This document shows positions 39,301 through 51,893 of a stretch of 64,000 bases of DNA, one piece after another. The notes under the pieces are model-generated. The model did not search any database. It saw only the letters and a list, made by a program, of their open reading frames with translations, and had not been told where the DNA came from. Source of the stretch: Lytechinus pictus (taxonomy: Eukaryota > Echinodermata > Echinoidea > Temnopleuroida > Toxopneustidae); the NCBI RefSeq assembly GCF_037042905.1, contig NW_026974140.1, positions 18,216,001-18,280,000 on the forward strand. Reading direction: 5' to 3'. The position numbers and the translations under genes were made by a program. The first letter of the stretch is position 1; each line of letters opens with the position of its first letter.

Positions 39301-41690
39301 CAATATAACTGAGAGTGACTATATCAATCGATGTGATATTGATATTCAATGATTAATGCTAGAATTAAAATTCTTTGCTATGAAATTGAGAAGCTAGATG
39401 ACTTGGTGATTGTGGTGTCCACAGAGTAATGATAATGATTTATGCGGAATTGTGTAGTATAGAGAGTGAGATGAGGGGGTGGGGTAGGGGTGTGGTATAT
39501 GAATGACCAATGTGTGATGGAAATGGAAGTAAACCTAACTCTGTCCAAATAAAATCTCTTTGACCACCAAAATCTTTTTGCCTTGGGCAAAATTCGACTT
39601 AGAAGAAGTAAATTTCATTACCCAATCTGATATGGGAACTTGCTTTGAATTTTTGACCTATAGAAAATCAACCCATGCAGAGTTAACTGTATTGAGAAGA
39701 GAAAAATAGCACCAAATTTTAAATAAAAGGTCAATTTGCTCTTTTTGAGAGAGATGGGCTTAAAAAAAATAATTTTAGATATTCAGAAAGAAATACAGGG
39801 ATATCCTTTGTATACCTTTTGTCGGTCTTAAAATGGCTCGGGGGTTACAAAGTTTTAATATAAATTTCTTATGTTATAGTTCATTCTCACATCATAGTTC
39901 ACAGACTTTTTAAGAATAACGCCACTTTGATGACTATATTTTCATGATACTCCCATTTTTCCAATAATAAAATCTGACATGTAACCAAATTTGAATAAAG
40001 CCACAGTGTTTTCCTAAGCATCTGTGACAAGATAAAGCATTATTTCATGATAAATGTACCCTTGGTTCTATACTAGACGAGTTATTTCATAACATGACTC
40101 CTAAGAAATTGAATCCCTAAATGTTTTTTATTATACTTTTTTAACCTTTAATCATATGAATTCTAAACAAATACATTTTTAATAATGAAACTGGTGAAAA
40201 GCTTACCATTATTTACCTAAAATTTTATTTCCAACTTACATTTCATTTCGGACCATGTTTTTAAAAAGAATGCTGTATGTTTTTTATGATGGCCCCCATG
40301 ATCCCACAGACAGAATTCTAGGTGCTCAACTTTCAATGTTAATGCATCTATTAAAATTAATATTCATGTCTAGCGAATTTAGAAGTGGTTGTCAACTGGG
40401 TGCTATTCTTTTAAATCATTATTTCCTACTTAATTTGCATTATTTTTTTAGAATTTCTTTTATTTATTTATATCTTGTTTATCTATTTTTTTATTCATTC
40501 ATTTATCCATATATCTATTCTTTAAGTATACTTTATTCAAAACAAAATATTATTTTTTAGAGGAAAATGAAACCCTTGGAGCAAGTTAGCTTGGGTAAAA
40601 GCAGGAAAATGAAAGAATGAGATCAATGAAAGTTTGAGTAAAATTTGATAAGAAATAAAGTTATGAGGATTTGTAGATCCTCCTATTGGCAATGCGAGCA
40701 AGATATGTGATGTCACATATGTAGGCATACAACTCTCCTTTTTGGACACTAGAAATATACCACAAAACATTGTTTTTATCATTCTAATGTTATGACAAAA
40801 AATTCATCAATGATATAATGTTAGCAAACTAATACATGCCCTCTTATAAAAGCGAACACCTAATCTTGCGATAGACTAGATAAAAATGAAAATTAATGTA
40901 AAGAATGGGAGAAGTTGTGACATCACAGCTCCTGGTCACATTAATTGCCATTTTATGATTTTCAGACCCTCCCATTGTGATATTCAAATACTCAAAACAT
41001 TCTTTTTATTCATTCAATCTTCCTCAAACTTTGATTGATCTTTTTCTTTGATTATTCTCTTTTATATGAATTCAACCAGTGGTGTACAGTTTGGGGACCT
41101 TAATGGTTTTTACGACCAAGAAAACCAAAGGAGGAAAGAAATGGAAAGATAGAAGGGTGAAATATTATATTATTTTCTGAATATCATGTCAAAAGCTATA
41201 TTAAATCTATATCATGTCAAAATCAAGATTTGATATTTGTAATAAAATGTTGAAATTTTTGCTCGCTTGCAATCTTAAAAATTTGGCCTGATACGCCATA
41301 TCTGGCCCCCTCAAAATTTTTTGCTCATTATACGTGACTGAATTCAACTGGTTCAAAGGTTTCATTCTTCTGGGCCCCATGATTAACACGAGCAGATTTT
41401 TTTAATAGCTCCCATTTCATTAAAATAGGCTTAGAAACTCAATCCTTGTATTATACTCATCCAAAAATATATTGCGTTTAATTGTCTGAAATTTATACTT
41501 GCATTCTTTATAGCAAAAAATGATTTTTTTTTTTAATTGGCCCAAAGACTCACAAAAATATCAGAAACCGTATATTCCAAATTTTGTTTCATAAACCCAC
41601 CAAAATTCGGGTAAGACAATTTTCCCCGGCATATTTTTTCATCACTATCATTATGCCGCACCCCTATTTTTAAAACTCCTTTTCCCCTTT
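36320..41690. other. JPT-GTF3A intergenic region
   Basis: AT-rich, with no gene recognised. It contains the TA-flanked MITE at 37366-37752 and a diverged repeat resembling the TTAA MITE family at about 40565-40990. Remaining short open frames look accidental. Confidence 0.5.
37366..37752. mobile_element. TA-flanked MITE with ~45-bp inverted ends
   Basis: The left end AAGGCCACCCCACACCTTAC and the right end in reverse AAGGCCACCGCACACCTTAC stay alike inward through GGTC and CGATTTTGG. TA flanks both sides (37364-37365 and 37753-37754). It is 387 bp and non-coding. A TA duplication suggests a Tc1/mariner-type mobiliser. Confidence 0.8.
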
Positions 41691-41728
41691 GCGATTGGAT
41701 GTTTTGGCGACACCTAAAATGCAGTTTG

Positions 41729-44700
41729 ATGAGCGAATTTTTTCCTCCGGATTCGCCGAAAGAAATCATGTTTATTTGCACCTTTGAGGACTGTTCTGCC
41801 AGCTTTAACAAGAAATGGAAATTGGTTGAACATGAGTCCAAACACACCGGCATTGTGAGTTGAAAAAAAATCACAGACTTGAATTAGAATTGTATATTTT
41901 CACGTGCTCGACGCATTCATTCCTTCTTTTAATTCCAGTCCCATTCGTTCTCATTCACGTTTGTTGTTGGTGACGCACAGCATCACATCCCGTTCGTCTT
42001 CTCTCTCACAAACACATGCATGCACACCTAGCCAGGAGGCTCCTAACAAGTTAGAGAGTAAAAATCATTCATGATCATCATAAGTATGTCATTGTCATCA
42101 TCATCGTCACCATCATCATCATTACCATTAGACAGCTGGCAGCCATCTGTTTCGAGGAGTTTTTAAATTTTTTTATTTCTCGTTAACATTCAATAACAGA
42201 CGGCTCGCGATCGTGCAGCCACCATTAGGAGATAAACAATGCAAAATCCCCCAGTCCCCGATGGGGCTCATCGATTTCTGTCTTTATTTCATAAAAATAT
42301 GTAAAAATAACTGGACAAAAATAAATATTAGATCTAGGCCTATTATTCCGTTTTGGCCTGAAATGCACCAAAATGGGGAAAAAATTAACTTAAAAGGACA
42401 AAAAACAGTGATTTACTTCAGTTGTCGCGCAACTTCACTTCCTTGGTTTATCGGAACTTTATACATATCGCCATTGAGTCCCTGTACAGATCGAGTGAGA
42501 ACTTCGATCTCTGTATTTGGTGAGTGGAGCCAACGGAGTACAGCGGAACAACCAATTTAACAGAGACTGAAGCTTTTTTGGTCTACATAACCATCACCAC
42601 GGGCACTATCGTCATCTTCATCACAATCATCAATGTCATTACCATTACCACTGTCGTCAATATTACCATTGTCGTCATCATGATCATCATCAACATTATC
42701 ATCATTATCACCATCATAATCATCACCACCATCACCACCACCATCATCATCGCCACCATCATCATCACCACCATCATCATCATCATAATCATCACCCTAA
42801 TCATCATTATCATCACCATCATTATCATCAACATCATCATCACCATCATTATCAACATCATCCTCTCAAGGTTTCCATCACATGTTTCAGGAGCATTTTG
42901 GATGAAATAAAAAAAAGTGAAATAGTTTGTCTTAAGGCTGGTTGAAGCAATATCATTTTTTTTTTATACACACAAAATGAATATAGGTGGGTGATGTATA
43001 TTTATGTCCAAACACACATTAAAGACTGATATTTACATGATCTATCCCTCAGACAATCTCCCTTTGTTTCCCTAGCTCTTCTTGTCTTTCATGTGTACAT
43101 TTCTTTCTCATTCTGTATCTACATATTGTTTGCCTATAATAAATCATGCTTGTTTCAGTTAATAGTCATGTTTGAGCTAATAAGATTTATATGTATGATG
43201 GTGGTACCCAAGTCTGCGCACCTCACAATTTGAGTTAAGATTTAACATGAATTTCTTTTATTTCACAGAATCTTTCAGTTGATAATGTTCCTTACATCAT
43301 TATGAGTTGGTGTGCCAAATACAGTCAGTCCGCAAGCCCTGAAAAAGTAGCTTCTTTTATCCAAGTGATATTCATGACTAGAGGGTTTTTGCATAGTTAA
43401 TGAGCTTGGTGCGAACCAAAACACCTCTTTCTATTCGGCCATTGCTGCTCTAAATATTGACAAAATTTCATGTTTTTGGTATCTTTGTAAAGAAGAAGAA
43501 TCATTCTTTCAGGTCATGTGTTTGGATTTTTAAAAGAATGTTGTAATATAGGAAAAACTTTTGATCTAAAACATGAAACAAAATATTTTATTTTCATGCA
43601 ACAAAAATTGTTGTTTTCACACTTAATTTCTATTTGGGCACAAATGATTTTTAAATCATGATAAAGCTGAAGATCTAAGCTTTAATATGTTACAATTTTT
43701 ATAAGAAGATGTATTTTAGATGGGTCAGCAGCCAGCTTTTCATAGGCCAAGTACATTTTGCAGCTCAAAAACAAGAATACTGCGCTCTGATTGGTCATAG
43801 AGACCACACACCCACGCAAATTCCAATGTTCCCCACACTGGGCCTCTGCAAGGTCACACTCACCATGTGGTAACCTCTTCAAATTACCCGCGCCTGTTTG
43901 TTTTGAAAACAGTATTCAGCCAATCAGAACTCTGGATTTTATGTTACTCAGAAATTTCAGAAATCTCATCTTGCATCTTGATGGAAAAAGCTGGCTGCTG
44001 ACCCATCTAAAAGATGCCACATATCAAGAGTGACATTGTAAGAAAGTATAGAGTTTGAGCTTTCTGATGATATAAGTAATGTTGGTGCCTAAAACACAAA
44101 ATGTTGCACAATTTGCAAGTGAAAACAGAGGAAGAAAATTCTGTTTGATGCATCTTTTCAGGTAAAAAATTCACTTATTTATCAAAATATTTCATTTAAA
44201 AGAAATGACCAATATAAAAGAGTAACATTTACTCTTGCCCATGGTACAAAAATAATCAATATTACTAAAAAAGAAAGTGGTTAAATTCTTTGAGAAAGAA
44301 AGTCTCACAATTCACGAGATTTTGAAGGGACATGAATTCAGCCACGAGAGGACTTGGATAAATCTTGCTCATTAACACGGGCTTGCGGACTGACTGAATA
44401 TCTCATAAAAATTTGAAAGAAATATATGATATTCTTTGAAAAAACCTCGGGCAGTCATTTTCAGATTGAACAAAAACATGGTGCCCCATGTCTGTGCACC
44501 CATTCACTTTGCACACGAATCAGTGATTTTGATGAGAAAGGCTGCATTTTGAGGCCATCACAAGAAATGCCCAAATTTCATTATTTTTCCACCATTGTGA
44601 GTCGGATTTTGTAATCAATATCTGTCTATGCATTAGATGTGTAAAGTTTGTGTTCGTTGCGTATCTTCTTTTACTAGAATCGCGCAGATACGTGTATGCG

Positions 44701-47700
44701 CAGACAAGGGGGACTGTGCAGACTTAGGGGAACTTGCCATATATATACTTTAACAGGAGACACAAGCACACATCATCCAAGGCAACCAAGACAATGGCCA
44801 TGTTTACCTTGATGTCCTGCCTTAATACCCTTGACATTGTGGTGCCCCTTTTGATTTGGTGACACAACATTTGCTCCTGCGACAAATGCTCCGGGTTTAA
44901 CTTTGTCATAAGATGTAGGGTTAGGGTTGCAATAGGGTTTTATGTTAGGTTGAGGGTCAGGTAAAGTGTTAAACACAGGGTTGAAGTTGGTTATTTGATT
45001 AGTGCGTAGAATTTAGAGTGGAGCAATTGTCGCCGGAGCAAATGTCATGGAACTTTTGATTTACCCCATTTTATATTAAATAAATGTCCCTTTACTCCCT
45101 CATACTAGAAACTTTGCCTTGCACTAGAAATAATGATGTTGAATAGTAGGTCAAGTCCACCCTAGGAATAAAATGATTTTCATCAAGAGAGAGAAAATCT
45201 AAGAAACATAATGCTGAAATTTCATCAGAATCAGACATACATGTATATTTATGACCTTTGTAATTGTTCTTTTTTTTTACAGAATTGCATGAATAACTCA
45301 GTGACATGCAAATGAGAAAGTTGATGTCACTTGCTCACTATTTCTTGTGTTTACTAAATTGTATGAATTATACAATATTTAGATTTTGTACAGATTTTAT
45401 AATAAGGATTAAACCACAAAATGTTAGCCAATAACAATACCACATCTTCAGGGAGGAATTAACCTTTGTTTATAGTGAGGAGAAAAAATGAAATATTTCA
45501 TATAAATTATAATGAAATGGAAAAAAAAAATAGTGAGTGGTTTATGTCACCATTTTCTTGATTTGCATACCCACCAGCATGTGCCAATAGTTTGGGTTTT
45601 TTTTAATATAAGTTAAATTTTCAAATGTCAAAATTTTCTCAATGTTACATCTAATTTTGATGTAATTTACAGGGTTTTTTTAGCATGGGGTATTGTTTCC
45701 TCTTTTTATTCCACTCAACTTTTTGTTGCCCAGGTAGACTTCATATTTGAGTCCTGTGTTTGTCCACAGTTTTCAGAGTAAGACATTGATATAGGCCTAC
45801 TGTTCCATTTTTCTTTTCAATTTTAATAGATAGTGTTAAATTTTCATATTGTCAAAATTTTCTTTCAAAAGATGGTAAATTGGTAGTGACTTGAAGACAA
45901 CAAGGCTCATCAATGAGGACTTGACCTTGTCCATTCTCATGTAATGTTGCTTTTACAACTAGTTATGCATTCCTAGCAAATAACAGGAACTACAAAATGT
46001 CATGATATTTGTTTTTTTGTTTTTCTAGAAACCGTTTGTATGCACCCATGAGGGGTGTACCAAGGCCTTCACTAGAAAGCCTCATCTACAGAGACATCTT
46101 GGTTCTCACAGTAATCAAAACGATTTCTTGTAAGTATCTGCTTAATATGCAAAATCCCCCAAAATTTTGTTTGCTTTATCATTGTTTTCCCTAGGAAAAC
46201 CCTTCTTCAACAGCAAGATTGAATACATCTAGGCGTAGTAAGTTCTGACTTACTGCTTATGTTAAGTTCTGACTTACTTCTGACTTAATCAAGTAAAATG
46301 TGAAATAATGACCACGTGCTGAAAATCTCTAATACAGATTAGCTGGTTTATTTAATTTCATCAATTAATAGCTGGGGATAAAATCTTCTGACAGATGCCC
46401 TGTTTGTTTTCATCACTATTGTACATGAATAGCAAATCCTCATTTTCTATCAGAATAGTTTGGCATAATTAATTTTAGTCATAGATTTAACAACTTTGGT
46501 GATAAGTTTGTTTGATTGGTATAAAAAATAATTTTGTAATTCCAACAACTGGAACCCCTGAATGATATTGTGTAAAATAATATTTACTTGCTATTTTTAA
46601 ACAGATGCGAGGAGGTAGGATGTGGGGCAGCATTCAACAACAAAGATAATCTTAAGAGGCATATTAAAAGAGTACATCAAGGCAGACAATACAAGGTGAG
46701 ATCAAGCTCCTGAAATCTCGTAATTTTTTTAATGTAAAGTCTTTACATCTAAAACATTCCTTTTTTTCCATCACAACATTACACCTGCTTTATGGTAATT
46801 TTTTTATTGCTAAGCCCCAAGCTTCATGACCCTCTCATCAACTTAAGATTATAGTATGCCAAAACTTCTTTATGTAGCTCCAGCAACTACACCATCTTTG
46901 AAATCTTAACTAAAACTGGTTGATTTTTGCGATTGTGGAAAAGAGAATGGGTGATTTCAAGTACGGTGTTCAGTGTTGGTGTTGGTGTTGAGAGCGTAAA
47001 AAGGCAGCTGAACCGAGCTCCAACACCGAGCTGGGTTCAGAGGAACGATACTGATTGCATTGTCGATAGCACATGACGTCACGCCTCTGCGCTGCGCTGC
47101 TAAATCATCTCAACTTCACGCGAGAAGTCTCGACGACGAAATTGAAATCGGAGAGAAATGCATTAATTTCTCATCGTACAGAATACAAATGCTTTAATTA
47201 ATTCAAGAATTCGACAGAGTGAACATTATTCTTCATCAAAATATATAAATCTCTAATGATTTGTACTCATCTTAACTGTAAAAGCTAATTTTACGGGGGT
47301 GTTTCATCGTGTTCGCCGCCTGTTCACGAGCTTGAGATTGCCAACACCAACACCGAACTTGAAATCATAATTTTCCCAATCCCTGGGGGTTAGTGTTGGA
47401 GAATGGGGAAATTGCACGTAGATCGTCAACACCAGCCGCAGTGCTGGGTTCAGCAGACGACATTCAACACCATCCTTCAACACGAACTGCCGGAAATACG
47501 TCGTATATTCCGAGGTCAATCCCAACACCAGCCTGATTTCAAGTACACCGTACTTGAAATCACCCAATGTTTTCTGATGTCATCACACCAATCAGATGAA
47601 CCTTTTCATTAAAATAATTTGTTAATACATTAGTAATTACTCATTTTCTACTATAATCTTATAAATTTCATATATACCTTCAAATAATGTGATGGACATT

Positions 47701-50700
47701 TTGATAGATTTTGTAAGAATTAACGTTACCACAAATGGGATTTTTTTTTAATACTAAATCAGTAATTAATTTGTTGTTCTTTATTTTCAGTGTGATCATG
47801 CAGATTGTGGTAAAACATTCAACAAACATCAGCATCTCACTGTACATCAGTATGTTCATACAAACATCAGACCATTCAAGTAAGTCATCAGGGATACACT
47901 AAGAAGTTTGAAAGTCTTAGAAGTGTTGGAATTTGTGGGTTAATTTCATTAAAAAAAATTAAATTGCTGTTTCAAGTGCTACATGAATTTGATATAATTA
48001 TCTTCTAATGATTTGAATTCTTCTGCTTCTTAAGAGTACATGGGTCATTCCATCTGGATTCACCCAGTGGTTGCACCCGACCGTCTCAGAATTCATTGTA
48101 ATTTGTTACACATAAAATTCACCATGGCCCACGCACAAAACAAAAAAAATAAGTCCAATTGGTCCGTCGGTTCTCGCGCTACAGCCCGCCCTTTTCTCCA
48201 TGTTTTGACAAAAATGGGCATGACCTTCAACTTTCAATGGCCACTGCGTCGTAATGTGTTGACCAATCTTCATGAAACTGGTACCATTTATTAGGATATT
48301 CAGAGTGGAATCCAAACATGCATCAAAAAATGTATTGGAGCGATTTATAAGGTCGTGACCTTTGACCTTGAATTTGACCCCCGGACAAATAATTTTTAAA
48401 CTTGATTTTCGTGTATGTTAATTATTAGTATGATATTGACAAAATATGTTAAAACCAATGATGATATTTTATTTCTTCACCTTTAAAAACTCTTCCAAAG
48501 ATACCATGATATTTCACTCTAGTCCCACATACTAATATTCATGTTAGTAAAAGTGTTGACCAGTTACATGATTTCTTCCAATCTTAAGTTACGTATGCAA
48601 ACACATGAAAAGAAATCAAGCTCATCAGTTTACAAATGAAACATTAAACATTTATGCTCATGAAAAGGTATCTGTTTAGGCATTTTGATGTTCAGCAATA
48701 TATATCATATATATATATATATATTCTTGTTAGTAAAGTGTTTACTTTTATCATCAAATTGTTGAGTATATGCCTATTTACTAACAAGAAGATATATATA
48801 TACTGATGTGCTTAATATCTTTTCATGTGCATGCATACTGTAACTTAAGATTGGAAGAAATCATGTAACTGGTAAACACTTTACTAACATGAATATCAGT
48901 ATGTAGGACTAGAGTGAAATATCATACTAATAATTAACATATACGAAAATCAAGTTAAAAAATTATTTGTCCGGGGGTCAAACTCAAGGTCAAAGTAAAG
49001 GTCAAGGGTCACGACCTTATAAATCGCTCCAATACATTATTTGATGCATGTTTTGGATTCCTCTCTGAATTTCCTAATAAATGGTACCAGTTTCATGAAA
49101 ATTGGTCGACACGTTATGATGCAGTGGCCATTGAATGTTGAAGGTCACGCCCATTTTTTGTCAAAACAAGGAGAAAAGGGCGGGCCGTAGCGCGAGAACT
49201 GACGGACCAATTGGACTTATTTTTTTTGTTTTGTGCGTGGGCCATGGTGAATTTTAAGTGTACCAATTTACAACAAATTCCGAGAGGGTCGGGTGCAAAA
49301 TTGCACATTCATTGGGTGAATTGGCATGGAATGACCCACATGTGAATTTTTTTTTTTTTTTTTAAGGGGGGCCCCATGTCTGCGCACCAAACTATTTATT
49401 TTACAAAAATTTTAAGTTGATAGTTTTCCTTGTATTCTTATTAGTAAGTGTGCCAAAAATTTCATAAAATTTTGAAAGAAACATATTATTAGTATTTTCT
49501 TGGAAGAAAACCTCAGCCAGCCATTTTCAGATTGAACAAAAAGATTACCCCATGTCTGCGCACCCATTCACTTTACACACGATTCAGGGATTTGATGAGA
49601 AAGGTTGCATTTTGAGGCCGTCACGTGAAATGCCTGAAATTCAATATTTTCCACCATTTTGTGTCAGATTTTTTAATGATTATCTATGAAATGCAGGTGT
49701 AAGGTTCGTGGTCGTTGCCTATCTTCTTTTATTAGAATCACGCAGAAACACGTGTGCGCAGACTTAGGGGACCTTACCATACACGAGTATAACTAATCTT
49801 TTGTCATCATATTGAGATTTTTCTGGCTCATTTTCCCTTTTTTATTATAATTTTATGGATATCCATTGAATCACCATTTTATGTTGTAACTGATTTTGTT
49901 TCTTTATTTTTTGTCTCGCCTGCATAGCAGAGCGAGACTATAGGCGCCGCTTTTCCGACGGCGGCGGCGGCGGCGGCGTCAACATCAAATCTTAACCTAA
50001 GGTTAAGTTTTTGAAATGACATCATAACTTAGAAAGTATATGGACCTAATCGCTCGAGGGTATTCATTTGTCTCGCAATCTACTATGGTCAACAAGGAAA
50101 TTCGTGATTACTCTCGCAAAAAGTGTTCACTGGCTTTCTAGGAAATTCGTGATCACTCTCGCAAAAAGTGTTCCACTTGTTTTACATTTTGTTGCATAAC
50201 TTGCTTATTCTGAATTTGTCCTCATCATTACACTAGTTATTCATCTATCTTTGAATTTTTTATTTATTTTAGATGTGAAGAAGAAGGATGTGATGCAAGT
50301 TTTCTAATTCCAAGCAAACTTAAACAACATATGAAAGTTCACCAGGGTGAGAGACAGCATTTTCATTACTATTCAGTCGTGGATCTAGGAGGGGGGGGGC
50401 GCAAAGAGCAAATTTGAAAAATGGGGGAGCTGATGATAAAACCTGGGTCTTGTTTCATGGAGACTTATGATATCAAACGCACAATTACTATAACAAATTT
50501 TCTCTCAGCCAATCAGATTGAAGGATTTCAATAGCTTATAACTGTTACTGCAAATTTGTCATTGAAAACAAGTTTTATGAAACGGGGCCCTACTTTAGCA
50601 ACCACCTGTTTATAAAGATAGATAACAAAAAGGATTCCCCATTGAAACCTGCATTTCAGGTACCTGGACATAAAGACCCCGCCTGCTCATGAAGACCAAT

Positions 50701-51847
50701 CTTTTGTCTCTCATGGGTGGTCTTTATACAGGTTTGACTTTATATTTCTGTTTCTGTTATGGTAACTCCCATAGGAACTTGACAGGTCAGCTTTTTGCTG
50801 GTATATAAGCAATAGCATAGGAAACATTTTACGTCTTAGTTAATCAGGCATAGTGGCTGACCTTATAGACTACAGATATTACTCTCTGGTCTTTTTATCA
50901 AAGTGGAGACAATGGCAGAGTTGAGATCTCACAACCTTACGATCATCAGTCCAATGCTCTAACCACTAGACCAAATTTTGTCTTCCTTGAGCAATCTTTA
51001 TATTCAGTTGGTGATTCTCAGACTATAGAGGGGCGTGTCCCTTGCAACACCACCTTGATTTGCCTCTGCGTTAAATGCTTATTGTTTTTAGTATATGCCA
51101 TTACTGCATCTTTGTTTTTTTTCTTTTCTTTATAAGTTTATTCACAATTGAATTGATAGATTTACTGGAAAGCCAGAGCTGTTAACATTTGTTGTTGTAG
51201 TGAGGAATAATTCAAAAACTCTGACATAGTTTAAGCAGGCCAAACAATTTCTAAAAATCATGTGTAATGACATGATTAGAATGTTTTGACTTGGTATTTA
51301 TCAGGAGCGAATGCATTAATGAATAGAAGACAAAAATCCCTCGCTCTTGATAAATTGAAAGATTCTCAAGAAAATAGTGTTAAAAGTGATATTACTTCCA
51401 AAAAGTTCATGCTGGGCAGTTGCTAACAAATAAACTGGCTAAGAAGGGGTTGGGAAAGATTGATGACTTTTCTGTTTTCTGATTGGTCGGATGATAAGTA
51501 GCGTAATTCGATGGATATTTGTTTATATTTTGATTTTATTAAGGGTATACCTGCACAAGAGAAGGATGTAATGACTGGTTCAGTAAATGGAGTGAACTAA
51601 GAGCTCATTTGGCTACCCATACATCCGGTGAGTGTTGACTAGTATTCAAAGCCTCTCTCAATTATCATCATCATCATCACCATCATCATCATCTTCATCA
51701 TAGTCATCATCATCATCATCATAGTCATCATCATCATCTTCATCATAGTCATCATCATCATTATCATCATCATCATAGTCATCATCATCATAGTCATCAT
51801 CACCTTTACTGTCACTGCCATCGATGTCATCATCACCAGCAGCAGCG

Positions 51848-51893
<46 letters not shown>

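Noticed and set aside
38000-41690. Several 60-100 codon frames between JPT and GTF3A
   Set aside because: Low-complexity AT-rich peptides without family resemblance or splice support.
42213-42560. 115-codon frame after GTF3A exon 1
   Set aside because: No recognisable domain, intronic, and no splice sites joining it to the fingers.
42524-42910. 128-codon Ile/Thr-rich frame and its Met-rich antisense
   Set aside because: Produced by the ATC/ACC microsatellite.
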